A stretch of 7,939 nt of DNA from Paracoccaceae bacterium (GTDB lineage: Bacteria > Pseudomonadota > Alphaproteobacteria > Rhodobacterales > Rhodobacteraceae). The notes under the pieces were generated by a model, which ran no database searches, was not told where the DNA came from, and saw only the letters and a program-made list of their open reading frames with translations. A program made the position numbers and the translations under genes. Numbering within the stretch: position 1 is the first letter of the stretch; every line of letters starts with the position of its first letter. The DNA lies in NCBI GenBank assembly GCA_016764835.1, contig JAESRD010000003.1, positions 1 through 7,939 of the forward strand, in the 5' to 3' direction. Of the stretch, positions 1 through 5,025 are shown piece after piece.

Positions 1-2
1 CG

Positions 3-1040
3 CGCGGTGTCGCCCCGTTGGATGACCCGTTCCCGCTGATCGTCGGCGGTGTCGGTGTGGCCGCGTTGCTGCTTGTCGATATCGTGTTTCTTGGGCCTGA
101 AACCGGGCCGGGGATGCGCACATTGGTCTTTGCTATCCCGTTGCTCGTGGCCTTTTGGGGCTGCCGAGGGGCTGCCAAAATGTTGGCAAAGTCAGACATT
201 TTGCGTGTGGTCTTCCCGCCGCTGGTGCTGATCGTGGCCGTGCTCGGCTCTATCCTCGGGGGCATCACCAACCCAACGCCGGCTGCGGCTTTGGGCGCGG
301 GCGGTGCGATCATGCTGGCCGCTTACCGCAAGCTGGCCGATCAAGGCAAATCTGGCTGGATCGTGCTTTGGGCAACTGGGGCAATCGCCGCCATGTTGCT
401 TATCGGCGTCAACTTCGATCTGCGGATCAATGTGAGTGGCGCTAATCTCACCTCCTATCTGGCCTTCATCGTGGCGCTACTGTGCTTCCTCTTCGCCATG
501 TTCGGTATCTTCTATTCTTGCTGGGTTTTGCTGGCGGGCGGGGTCTTGGCGCCAGTGGTGCGCGAAACGGCCAAAGTCACACAGATGGTCTTCGCCATCC
601 TCATCGGCTCGCAGCTGCTCAATCTGGTTATCATCTCCTTTGGCGGTGAGCACTATATTCAAGGCTTCCTCAAAAGCTTTGATAATGAATGGACCGTGTT
701 TCTCTTGGTCATGCTGGTGCTGTTCGTGCTCGGCTTCGTGCTCGATTTCCTGGAGATCATCTACATCGTCGTGCCGATTGTCGGCCCAGTTATCTATGGC
801 GGCACTATGGATCCGGCATGGGTGACGATCATGATCGCGGTCAATCTGCAAACATCGTTCCTGACCCCGCCCTTCGGTTTCGCGCTGTTCTACCTGCGCG
901 GGGTTGCGCCCAAAGAGGTCACGACCGCGCATATCTACCGCGGTGTAATCCCGTTCGTCCTCATACAAGTTGGCGGGCTAATCTTGCTGGCATTGTTCCC
1001 CGGCGTGGTCACAATCATACCAAACCTAATGGGTGGCTAA
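3..1040 (+). CDS. dctM: TRAP transporter large permease subunit (DctM family), 5'-partial
   Basis: C-terminal part of the large membrane subunit of a tripartite ATP-independent periplasmic transporter. This subunit forms the ion-coupled channel that takes substrate, usually an organic acid, from a periplasmic binding protein across the inner membrane. The frame is open to the left edge, so the gene starts outside the window; a TTG at 18 is only an internal codon. Counting from that codon, many hydrophobic segments are visible (about 8-28, 36-50, 66-82, 114-130, 146-172, 190-208, 226-262, 266-290, 310-335). Family signatures are NPTPAAALGA (85-94), LDFLEI (242-247) and NLQTSFLTPPFGFALFYLRG (276-295), followed by the usual IYRGVIPF segment (306-313). 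The last two resemble the larger TRAP permeases annotated for mannitol or chloroaromatic compounds. The substrate cannot be inferred, because the binding protein and small permease are not in the window. The end of the gene is complete (TAA 1038-1040). Confidence 0.93.
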   Translation, partial: RGVAPLDDPFPLIVGGVGVAALLLVDIVFLGPETGPGMRTLVFAIPLLVAFWGCRGAAKMLAKSDILRVVFPPLVLIVAVLGSILGGITNPTPAAALGAGGAIMLAAYRKLADQGKSGWIVLWATGAIAAMLLIGVNFDLRINVSGANLTSYLAFIVALLCFLFAMFGIFYSCWVLLAGGVLAPVVRETAKVTQMVFAILIGSQLLNLVIISFGGEHYIQGFLKSFDNEWTVFLLVMLVLFVLGFVLDFLEIIYIVVPIVGPVIYGGTMDPAWVTIMIAVNLQTSFLTPPFGFALFYLRGVAPKEVTTAHIYRGVIPFVLIQVGGLILLALFPGVVTIIPNLMGG

Positions 1041-1044
1041 GCGT

Positions 1045-1077
1045 GGCGGGCTTAGCGCATTTATGCGTCAGCCCGCC
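1045..1077. terminator. Inverted repeat between convergent dctM and bpt, likely shared terminator
   Basis: GGCGGGCT (1045-1052) pairs perfectly with AGCCCGCC (1070-1077). An inner stem CGCA (1056-1059)/TGCG (1064-1067) closes a 4-nt loop. The structure starts 5 nt after the dctM stop and lies between two converging genes, so it could end transcription from both sides. There is no T-run on either strand; a run of eight C (1076-1083) follows on the + strand, so it is not a textbook intrinsic terminator. Confidence 0.6.
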
Positions 1078-1162
1078 CCCCCCGCGCTTGGATGCGCGTG
1101 TCGCCAAAGGCGGTCGAGCAGGCCAAGCGCCAGCTATTCATGCCAAGTGATTTGCGGCGGGC

Positions 1163-2092
1163 TTAGCGCCGTGGGGCAAACAAGACGCTCAGATCAGGCT
1201 CATCGCGATTGTCTTGCCGTGGCTCTGCCACAGGCTGCGCGGGCACTGGCCCTTCGCCTGCCGGGTCTATTGCCGCAGGTTGACTGCCGGGCAGCATAAC
1301 TTGTGCCACTTGTTCGGCTATCGGCGATACGCTGAGCGGGTGCAGATCGGCGCTATAGCTCTCTGGGTCGCCAATATCTTGCCACGCGCCACGGGTAAAA
1401 ACCTCAAGCCCGGAGAATTTGGCCTTATAATCCATCTTCGGACTGCCGGGCACCCAATAGCCAAGATAGACATAGGGCAGGCCCATTTCGCGGGCGATCT
1501 CGATATGGTCAAGAATGATATATGTGCCGGGCGAATTGCGCGACGCCTGCGGGGCGAAAAACGAGTAGACCATACTCAGCCCGTCATCGAGCACATCTGT
1601 CAGGCAAACCGCCTCTAGCTGATCTTCGCCAGCCCCTTGCGGGGTATATTCTATCAGCCGCGAGCGGACCGGGGTTTCTTCTACCATGCCGGCAAATTCG
1701 AACAGGTCCATATCGGCCATGCCGCCATTGGCGTGGCGGCCATCAAGGTAGGAACGAAACAGTTCATACTGCTCGTCGGTGGCCCAAGGGCTGCGGGCGC
1801 GCCGTGACAGGTGCGCATTGCGCCGGGCCACCCGCTTTTGGCTGCGGCTTGGGGTAAAGTCAGCCACCCTAATCCGTGCCGACATGCAGGCATTGCATTC
1901 GGCACAAGACGGCCGGTAGAGCACGTTTTGCGAGCGACGAAAGCCCTGCTTTGACAAAGTGTCATTCAGCATCTCGGCTTGGTCGCCCTGCAACGCCGTA
2001 AACAGCTTTCGCTCCATGCGCCCTTCAAGATAGGGGCATGGCTGCGGCGCTGTCACATAGAACTGTGGCGCAAGAGGGAGCGAATGGCGCAT
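1163..2092 (-). CDS. bpt: Aspartate/glutamate leucyltransferase (Bpt, bacterial N-end rule)
   Basis: Transfers leucine (in some members arginine) from aminoacyl-tRNA to proteins with N-terminal Asp or Glu, marking them for ClpS/ClpAP degradation in the cytoplasm; often annotated as arginyltransferase. The 309-residue product shows the family N-terminus with [15 protein letters not shown] (11-25), a CxxCxxC cluster (C63, C66, C69) after VLYRPS, and the C-terminal core motif [20 protein letters not shown] (207-226). I chose the ATG at 2092 because [14 protein letters not shown] is the usual start in this group; an in-frame ATG at 2152 would add 20 residues unlike the family. After about residue 270 there is a Pro/Ala/Glu-rich tail of roughly 40 residues, making it longer than the usual 240-280. 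It lies 134 bp downstream of an RDD-family gene on the same strand, and may have its own promoter in that gap. Confidence 0.93.
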   Translation of the reverse strand: MRHSLPLAPQFYVTAPQPCPYLEGRMERKLFTALQGDQAEMLNDTLSKQGFRRSQNVLYRPSCAECNACMSARIRVADFTPSRSQKRVARRNAHLSRRARSPWATDEQYELFRSYLDGRHANGGMADMDLFEFAGMVEETPVRSRLIEYTPQGAGEDQLEAVCLTDVLDDGLSMVYSFFAPQASRNSPGTYIILDHIEIAREMGLPYVYLGYWVPGSPKMDYKAKFSGLEVFTRGAWQDIGDPESYSADLHPLSVSPIAEQVAQVMLPGSQPAAIDPAGEGPVPAQPVAEPRQDNRDEPDLSVLFAPRR

Positions 2093-2123
2093 GAATTGCC
2101 CGTGATCATGGTGTCTTTGGCCT

Positions 2124-2136
2124 AGGTTAGCAACCT
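2124..2136. repeat. Small hairpin in the bpt upstream region
   Basis: AGGTT (2124-2128) and AACCT (2132-2136) form a perfect 5-bp inverted repeat around a 3-nt centre, 32 nt upstream of the bpt start. It could be a small hairpin in the bpt leader or chance. Confidence 0.25.
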
Positions 2137-2172
2137 GACCGCCCTGCGCCAAGCCCCCCGATTATGGTGGGT

Positions 2173-2186
2173 TTACATTTTTGTAA
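2173..2186. promoter_or_regulatory. TTACA-N4-TGTAA dyad upstream of bpt, possible operator
   Basis: TTACA (2173-2177) and TGTAA (2182-2186) are perfect inverted half-sites separated by TTTT. This 5-4-5 layout is like that of CRP/FNR-type sites, though the bases do not match the FNR consensus. It lies in the 134-bp gap between the RDD gene and bpt, about 80 nt upstream of the bpt start, where an operator would be expected. No convincing sigma-70 promoter was found beside it: on the minus strand TTACAA and CATAAT are only 14 nt apart. Confidence 0.3.
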
Positions 2187-2226
2187 CCTATTTTAGCGGG
2201 ATTTGGCCCGATGGCTGGCTTATTGG

Positions 2227-2682
2227 CTACCGCAATGGGCGGTTTATGGCCGTGGTGCCGAGCACCAGATCAGACAGGCCTTGGCCGCGCTGTGTGCCAA
2301 ACATCAGCCCGATAGACAGCAGCTGAAGCGGCGCGGCCATGAAACTGACCATATAGCCGAGCGTATGAAACAGCGCCGTGCCGCTGCTAAGGCGTCCGCC
2401 GTCAGCCTCGCGCAGCTCGATGCCCATGATCCGCATACCCAGCGTGGCAGAGCCAGCGCTGATGGTGATCCAGCGGTAAAAGAAGCCGATGACGGCCATC
2501 AGAAACGGAAAGAAGAACAGCCCGGTAAAGGCGGTAAAGGGCAGGGCCATGATCGCCATGGCAGCCGTTATCACCATGTCGATGCCCCAAGCCGCGCCGC
2601 GTTTGGCGGGCACACCTTCGTAGAAATCAGGCCGTCTGGCCGGGTCGGGCAGGGCGCTGGTATAACGAGGGGCGGCGGTCAT
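2227..2682 (-). CDS. RDD family inner-membrane protein
   Basis: A 151-residue membrane protein of the RDD family, named for conserved Arg and Asp residues; the role of most members is unknown and some are linked to ion transport. The family pattern is visible as KRGAAWGID (27-35, with R28 and D35), GSATLGMRIMGIEL (77-90) and QGLSDLVLGTTAI (134-146, with D138). Hydrophobic stretches at about 32-50, 52-70 and 104-128 fit three to four membrane segments. The N-terminal 25 residues are hydrophilic and proline-rich. The start at 2682 has an AGGA Shine-Dalgarno about 9 nt upstream. It precedes bpt on the same strand, an arrangement I recall from other Rhodobacterales. The specific function is unknown. 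Confidence 0.85.
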   Translation of the reverse strand: MTAAPRYTSALPDPARRPDFYEGVPAKRGAAWGIDMVITAAMAIMALPFTAFTGLFFFPFLMAVIGFFYRWITISAGSATLGMRIMGIELREADGGRLSSGTALFHTLGYMVSFMAAPLQLLSIGLMFGTQRGQGLSDLVLGTTAINRPLR

Positions 2683-2771
2683 GGTGGGGTTCCTAACTGG
2701 GTTTGTTTTGGGAGAGATTAAAGCGGCCCCGTTCCAGTTTAGGGAAAAGGGCCGGGTCTTGGTAAAAGGGG

Positions 2772-2797
2772 GCTGCGCCGGGGGGGGGCGGCGCAGC
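2772..2797 (-). terminator. G/C-rich hairpin, likely terminator of the DUF2852 gene
   Basis: GCTGCGCC (2772-2779) and GGCGCAGC (2790-2797) form a perfect 8-bp stem around a 10-nt loop that includes nine consecutive G (2780-2788) on the + strand. Read on the minus strand the stem is followed by CCCCTTTT, which fits an intrinsic terminator about 45-70 nt after the DUF2852 stop codon. It also separates that gene from the RDD gene. Confidence 0.65.
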
Positions 2798-2805
2798 GTG
2801 GGCTT

Positions 2806-2820
2806 GCGCTTTTGCAGCGC
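2806..2820 (-). repeat. Second hairpin in the DUF2852 3' region
   Basis: GCGCT (2806-2810) and AGCGC (2816-2820) form a perfect 5-bp stem with a 5-nt loop, directly between the stop-codon hairpin and the terminator-like hairpin. It may be an accessory structure of the 3' end. Confidence 0.4.
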
Positions 2821-2830
2821 AGTTTAAGCT

Positions 2831-2849
2831 ACAATCCGATTAGGATTGT
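2831..2849 (-). repeat. Perfect hairpin containing the DUF2852 stop codon
   Basis: ACAATCC (2831-2837) and GGATTGT (2843-2849) form a perfect 7-bp stem around a 5-nt loop. On the minus strand the loop is TAATC, whose first three bases are the stop codon (2840-2842). The upstream arm codes for the last residues of the protein. It could affect termination, mRNA stability or 3' processing. Confidence 0.5.
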
Positions 2850-3421
2850 TGGTTATAGCCACCAAAGCCATCGTCGTCGTCTGCTTTGCGTGGAAAAGCG
2901 CTGCCTTCACGCTGCGGCTCTTGGTACTGGCCAGACCGGTGCTCAGCACGCGGTGGCTGCTGATAGTCGGTCTCGGTTTGGGCTTCACGGCTGGCGCGCT
3001 TGGCACGGTCATCCATAAAGTCGTCAAACTCGGCTTTGTCTTTGGCTTCACGCAGCCGCTCAAGGAAGTCTTCAAAGTTGCGCTGCTCTTCTTCAAGGCG
3101 GCGCAGGGTGTCAGATTTATAGGCGTCAAAGGCGCGGTTGCCAGAGGGGCGCATTGCAGCGCGGGCCGAATGCATTGTCGCGCGGCGACTGTCATGGTTC
3201 CAACTAGATTTGCAAGACTTCGAGAACATGCGTTTGCTCCATATCATATAAAAGAGAAGGGCGAGGCCAACAGGCCAGACGAAGATGAAGCCGAGGACCA
3301 TTGCCGCGATCCAGGCACCTTTGCCTTTGTCGTCGAGCCATCCCTCGGTGCGGGCGAACCAGCCGCTACGGCGGGGCGCGCTCTGGGAATAGGCCGGGGG
3401 TTGAACATCAATGGTGGTCAT
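2840..3421 (-). CDS. DUF2852 domain-containing membrane protein
   Basis: A 193-residue protein of a family found in alphaproteobacteria whose function is not known. One membrane segment (about 36-61, with the family-like AAMVLGFIFVWPVGLALLFYM) follows a hydrophilic N-terminus. A conserved amphipathic region from GNRAFDAYKSDTLRRLEEEQ (94-113) to about 139 is very rich in Glu, Arg and Lys and probably forms a coiled coil. The C-terminal 50 residues are low-complexity and polar, with an acidic DDDD near the end. I chose the ATG at 3421, not the in-frame ATG at 3466, because AAGGAG sits 7 nt upstream of 3421 and the extra 15 residues are unlike the family. Upstream is an AT-rich region with direct repeats; downstream are three hairpins. 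Confidence 0.82.
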   Translation of the reverse strand: MTTIDVQPPAYSQSAPRRSGWFARTEGWLDDKGKGAWIAAMVLGFIFVWPVGLALLFYMIWSKRMFSKSCKSSWNHDSRRATMHSARAAMRPSGNRAFDAYKSDTLRRLEEEQRNFEDFLERLREAKDKAEFDDFMDDRAKRASREAQTETDYQQPPRAEHRSGQYQEPQREGSAFPRKADDDDGFGGYNQQS

Positions 3422-3500
3422 CGTGGTCTCCTTGGGGTTAATGTTTATACTGTTCACATCATCCAATATGGGGTTTGGGCAGGAAGAGACAAGACTTTAT

Positions 3501-3540
3501 GTGAATGTTTTTTACATTTACTTTATTTAGTGAATGTTTT
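3501..3540. repeat. Direct repeat of GTGAATGTTTT upstream of the DUF2852 gene
   Basis: GTGAATGTTTT occurs at 3501-3511 and again at 3530-3540, with starts 29 bp apart, close to three helical turns. A related AATGTTT lies at 3440-3446, and TTCACAT (3453-3459) is the reverse complement of ATGTGAA (3499-3505) at the first repeat. The cluster sits about 20-120 nt upstream of the DUF2852 start, where regulator half-sites would be expected. The regulator is unknown. Confidence 0.4.
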
Positions 3541-4010
3541 CAATAAGTTAGATAAGATCATGCTAAAATACACAGGAATATTGGCTCTTTTGGCCCAAAT
3601 CTGCCTTTTTGGGTTGGGATAGTCCGGCTTTTGCCCTGAAACAGCAATCAGGCATTTTAATGGGGCGCGGTTGGCGGTGATAAAAACAAGGCAAAAACTA
3701 GCCTACTATATAACAGACCAGTTTTTAGAAAATCGGCAAATTGGCTAAAAATCAAATTACCACATTATATGGACAAAAGGGCCAGCTGCGCTGCGCCGAT
3801 ATCAGTGTCCCCATCGGCAGGTCAATCATCAAACAGATTGTGTTGAACCGATGGCGTCATAATTTACTGATACATCTCCCATTCTGCCGTAACCCATGTA
3901 TAAATAGGGTAACCGGCGTAGTCGCGTGACTTAGGGGGCCGCCAACTGAGGTAACTTTACTACAACGATTTAGAATTTACCTAAGGGAACCCTGTCTCAG
4001 CGGCCGATTC

Positions 4011-4057
4011 AAAACTAGTTTTCACGGCAAGAATTTTTGGAAATATTGATTCGAATC
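4011..4057. repeat. Two perfect palindromes in the AT-rich island
   Basis: AAAACTAGTTTT (4011-4022) is a perfect 12-bp palindrome, flanked slightly asymmetrically by GCCG (4003-4006) and CGGC (4025-4028), which can extend the stem. GATTCGAATC (4048-4057) is a perfect 10-bp palindrome 25 bp further on. They may be protein-binding sites or a small hairpin; there is no gene next to them to explain them. Confidence 0.35.
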
Positions 4058-4194
4058 GGTCATTCGCCTTCTGCTTGTGTTGGTTTGGTTCAAATCAGCT
4101 CGATACGGGTGTGGCAGAGTGTCGCGGTTTTGACATCATTGCCTGTTTGATTTTGAGCTAACTGGATAACAATACTAAGAATTAGGCATTTATT

Positions 4195-4353
4195 ATGTCC
4201 CAATACGAGACAATTAGCACCAAAGCGGCCTTGAGCGGAGATTCGCTTGCAGGTCCACCTGTCCAAAAGGGCAGGATGACTTTTTCAACCACTGCGTGTT
4301 TTATAGTCTTAAGCTGTTTAGTGGATGGCAATCATTTTACGAACAGATTGTAG
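4195..4353 (+). CDS. Possible small ORF, 52 codons, unknown
   Basis: An ATG ORF beginning MSQYETISTKAALSGDSLAG and ending in HFTNRL before a TAG. A weak AGG lies 8 nt upstream of the start. The middle contains a short hydrophobic run (TTACFIVLSCLV) that could be a membrane segment. I do not recognise the protein, and its codon use does not look clearly coding. It lies on the same strand as the XRE gene, 30 nt before the leader ORF. A perfect dyad CAGGTCCACCTG (4250-4261) lies inside it and may be a binding site instead. It may well be a chance ORF. Confidence 0.2.
   Translation: MSQYETISTKAALSGDSLAGPPVQKGRMTFSTTACFIVLSCLVDGNHFTNRL
4250..4261. repeat. Dyad CAGGTCCACCTG
   Basis: CAGGT (4250-4254) and ACCTG (4257-4261) are perfect inverted half-sites around CC, about 180 bp upstream of the XRE gene start. 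It is a candidate operator for an unknown regulator. The half-site ACCTG recalls some lux-type boxes, but the spacing is far too short for one. Confidence 0.25.
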
Positions 4354-4363
4354 TAACACTGTA

Positions 4364-4394
4364 CAGCGGAGGACGCTGCCCTGTGAAAATAGGG
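4364..4394 (+). promoter_or_regulatory. Tandem leader hairpins carrying the leader-ORF ribosome binding site
   Basis: CAGCG (4364-4368) and CGCTG (4374-4378) form a perfect 5-bp stem whose whole loop is GAGGA, so the Shine-Dalgarno GGAGGA (4368-4373) is presented in a hairpin loop. Directly after it CCCT (4379-4382) and AGGG (4391-4394) form a second stem whose loop contains the GTG start of the leader ORF. A GGA in a hairpin loop after ACA is also the type of site bound by CsrA/RsmA proteins, but that is only a resemblance. Confidence 0.4.
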
Positions 4395-4457
4395 AAAAAG
4401 CTCCGTAAGAGTTTGGTTGTTAAAAAAAGAGGCAAAAAAGATGAAGCACCCGGTTGA
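4383..4457 (+). CDS. Short basic leader ORF overlapping the XRE gene start
   Basis: A GTG-initiated ORF of 24 codons, MKIGKKLRKSLVVKKRGKKD and four more residues, ending at TGA 4455-4457. A strong Shine-Dalgarno (GGAGGA, 4368-4373) lies 9 nt upstream, better than the one before the XRE gene. Ten of the 24 residues are Lys or Arg. It overlaps the first 17 nt of the XRE gene in another frame, so its translation could control or couple to that of the regulator. The A-rich sequence by itself gives many Lys codons, so the peptide composition is weak evidence. I infer a translational leader and do not know any homologue. Confidence 0.35.
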   Translation: MKIGKKLRKSLVVKKRGKKDEAPG

Positions 4458-4815
4458 TGTTCATGTTGGAAAGCGGATCCGCCATCGTCGTTGGATGAAT
4501 GGCACGACACAGCAACAGCTTGCTGAGAAGGTTGGGATCAAATTCCAACAGATTCAAAAATATGAAACCGGGATGAACCGTGTCAGTGCATCCAGACTGT
4601 GGGACATTGCCCGCGCTTTATCTGTGCCGGTCTCATTCTTCTTTGAAGGGCTTGAAGGCTCGGTCACTGAATATGAAACTCAGGGCAATGAAATGCCCGG
4701 TGATATCTTGTCAGATCGCGAAGCACTGGAGCTTTTGCGCTCCTATTATGCGATCCCTGAAAACCAGCGCCGCCGGTTGTTTGAATTGGCACGGGTTCTT
4801 AGCGAAGCTGCTTAA
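4441..4815 (+). CDS. XRE-family helix-turn-helix transcriptional regulator
   Basis: A 124-residue DNA-binding protein. The N-terminal two thirds is an XRE/Cro-C1-type helix-turn-helix domain (about 8-67), with the recognition region TQQQLAEKVGIKFQQIQKYE (23-42) followed by TGMNRVSASRLWDIARAL (43-60) and PVSFFFEGL. The C-terminal part has acidic linker residues and a helix-rich LELLRSYYAIPENQRRRLFE (97-116), possibly for dimerisation. This form is, as I recall, highly conserved and chromosomal in Rhodobacterales, unlike phage repressors. The start at 4441 is supported by AGAGG (4428-4432) 8 nt upstream and by the usual MKHPVDVHVGKRIR N-terminus; an in-frame TTG at 4417 would add eight Lys-rich residues. 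Its target genes are unknown. The leader ORF overlaps its start and three hairpins follow its stop. Confidence 0.88.
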   Translation: MKHPVDVHVGKRIRHRRWMNGTTQQQLAEKVGIKFQQIQKYETGMNRVSASRLWDIARALSVPVSFFFEGLEGSVTEYETQGNEMPGDILSDREALELLRSYYAIPENQRRRLFELARVLSEAA

Positions 4816-4830
4816 GCTTTTGCCTTGGGG

Positions 4831-4846
4831 CTGGCCATGTGGCCAG
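4831..4846 (+). terminator. Hairpin after the XRE gene, likely terminator
   Basis: CTGGCCA (4831-4837) and TGGCCAG (4840-4846) are perfect inverted arms, in RNA a 6-bp stem with a 4-nt ATGT loop. It is followed by TCTTCTT (4847-4853), a short T-rich tract. It starts 16 nt after the XRE stop codon, the usual place for an intrinsic terminator. Confidence 0.6.
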
Positions 4847-4850
4847 TCTT

Positions 4851-4903
4851 CTTGGGCCTCGCTTATCAGATCGGCCCAAGGGGCCGCGCTTGCCGGCGCG
4901 GCC
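4851..4903 (+). repeat. Two further perfect hairpins in the XRE-hisN spacer
   Basis: CTTGGGCC (4851-4858) pairs perfectly with GGCCCAAG (4873-4880) around a 14-nt loop. GGCCGCGC (4882-4889) pairs perfectly with GCGCGGCC (4896-4903) around a 6-nt loop. Together with the terminator-like hairpin at 4831-4846 they make three adjacent stems in 73 nt. They could be a compound terminator, a structured small RNA or 3' UTR, or an intergenic repeat; the sequence alone does not decide. Confidence 0.5.
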
Positions 4904-4971
4904 GTTGCGTATGTGGCTAAAGCAAACTCTGCCAGCTTTGTCGTTTTTGCCGCATTGTTTGCCGACACGGC

Positions 4972-5000
4972 TTGACCCTTCTGTCATTGGCACGCTACCG
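4972..5000 (+). promoter_or_regulatory. Candidate promoter for the phosphatase-deaminase-lipoprotein run
   Basis: TTGACC (4972-4977) matches a -35 box in five of six positions. At 17 nt spacing lies CTACCG (4995-5000), a poor -10 match. Transcription would start near 5007, just before the Shine-Dalgarno AGGAG (5013-5017). The position after the hairpin cluster supports it; the weak -10 does not. Confidence 0.35.
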
Positions 5001-5025
5001 ATTTGGTGATGTAGGAGAGGCGCGA

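Larger units (their letters stand above)
3422..4382. other. AT-rich intergenic island, about 1 kb, without a confident gene
   Basis: This stretch is visibly richer in A and T than the flanking genes and has no recognisable coding region apart from a weak 52-codon ORF at 4195-4353. A 62-codon TTG ORF at 3741-3929 has no Shine-Dalgarno or family resemblance and I reject it. What can be seen: 11-bp direct repeats (3501-3511 and 3530-3540), an inverted pair CCCAAA/TTTGGG (3594-3599, 3608-3613), CCTGA/TCAGG (3635-3639, 3648-3652), AGGTAA/TTACCT (3949-3954, 3977-3982), and perfect palindromes at 4011-4022 and 4048-4057. No tRNA, transposase or integrase trace was found. It probably holds the divergent promoters of the DUF2852 and XRE genes, but no promoter here is convincing. 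Confidence 0.5.

Noticed and set aside
477..968. Long minus-strand ORF opposite dctM
   Set aside because: Charged, low-complexity translation of the antisense of a clear membrane protein gene; a GC-rich shadow frame.
2203..2721. Plus-strand ORF of 172 codons opposite the RDD gene
   Set aside because: The minus-strand product has clear RDD-family motifs and membrane segments; this frame gives a Gly/His/Arg-rich artefact.
3594..3613. CCCAAA/TTTGGG hairpin as a terminator
   Set aside because: No T-run follows on either strand and there is no nearby gene end for it to serve.
2846..3622. Plus-strand ORF of 258 codons opposite the DUF2852 gene
   Set aside because: The minus-strand frame has a perfect Shine-Dalgarno and family sequence; this frame is its mirror and runs into AT-rich DNA.
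3741..3929. 62-codon ORF starting with TTG in the AT-rich island
   Set aside because: No Shine-Dalgarno, no recognisable family, and composition like the surrounding non-coding DNA.
4041..4105. tRNA-like T-arm sequences (TTCGAATC and GGTTCAAATC)
   Set aside because: The flanking bases do not form the 5-bp T stem, and no acceptor, D or anticodon arms are found around them.
4130..4158. TTGACA (4130-4135) as a -35 box for the XRE gene
   Set aside because: No acceptable -10 hexamer at 16-18 nt; 17-nt spacing gives TTGAGC.
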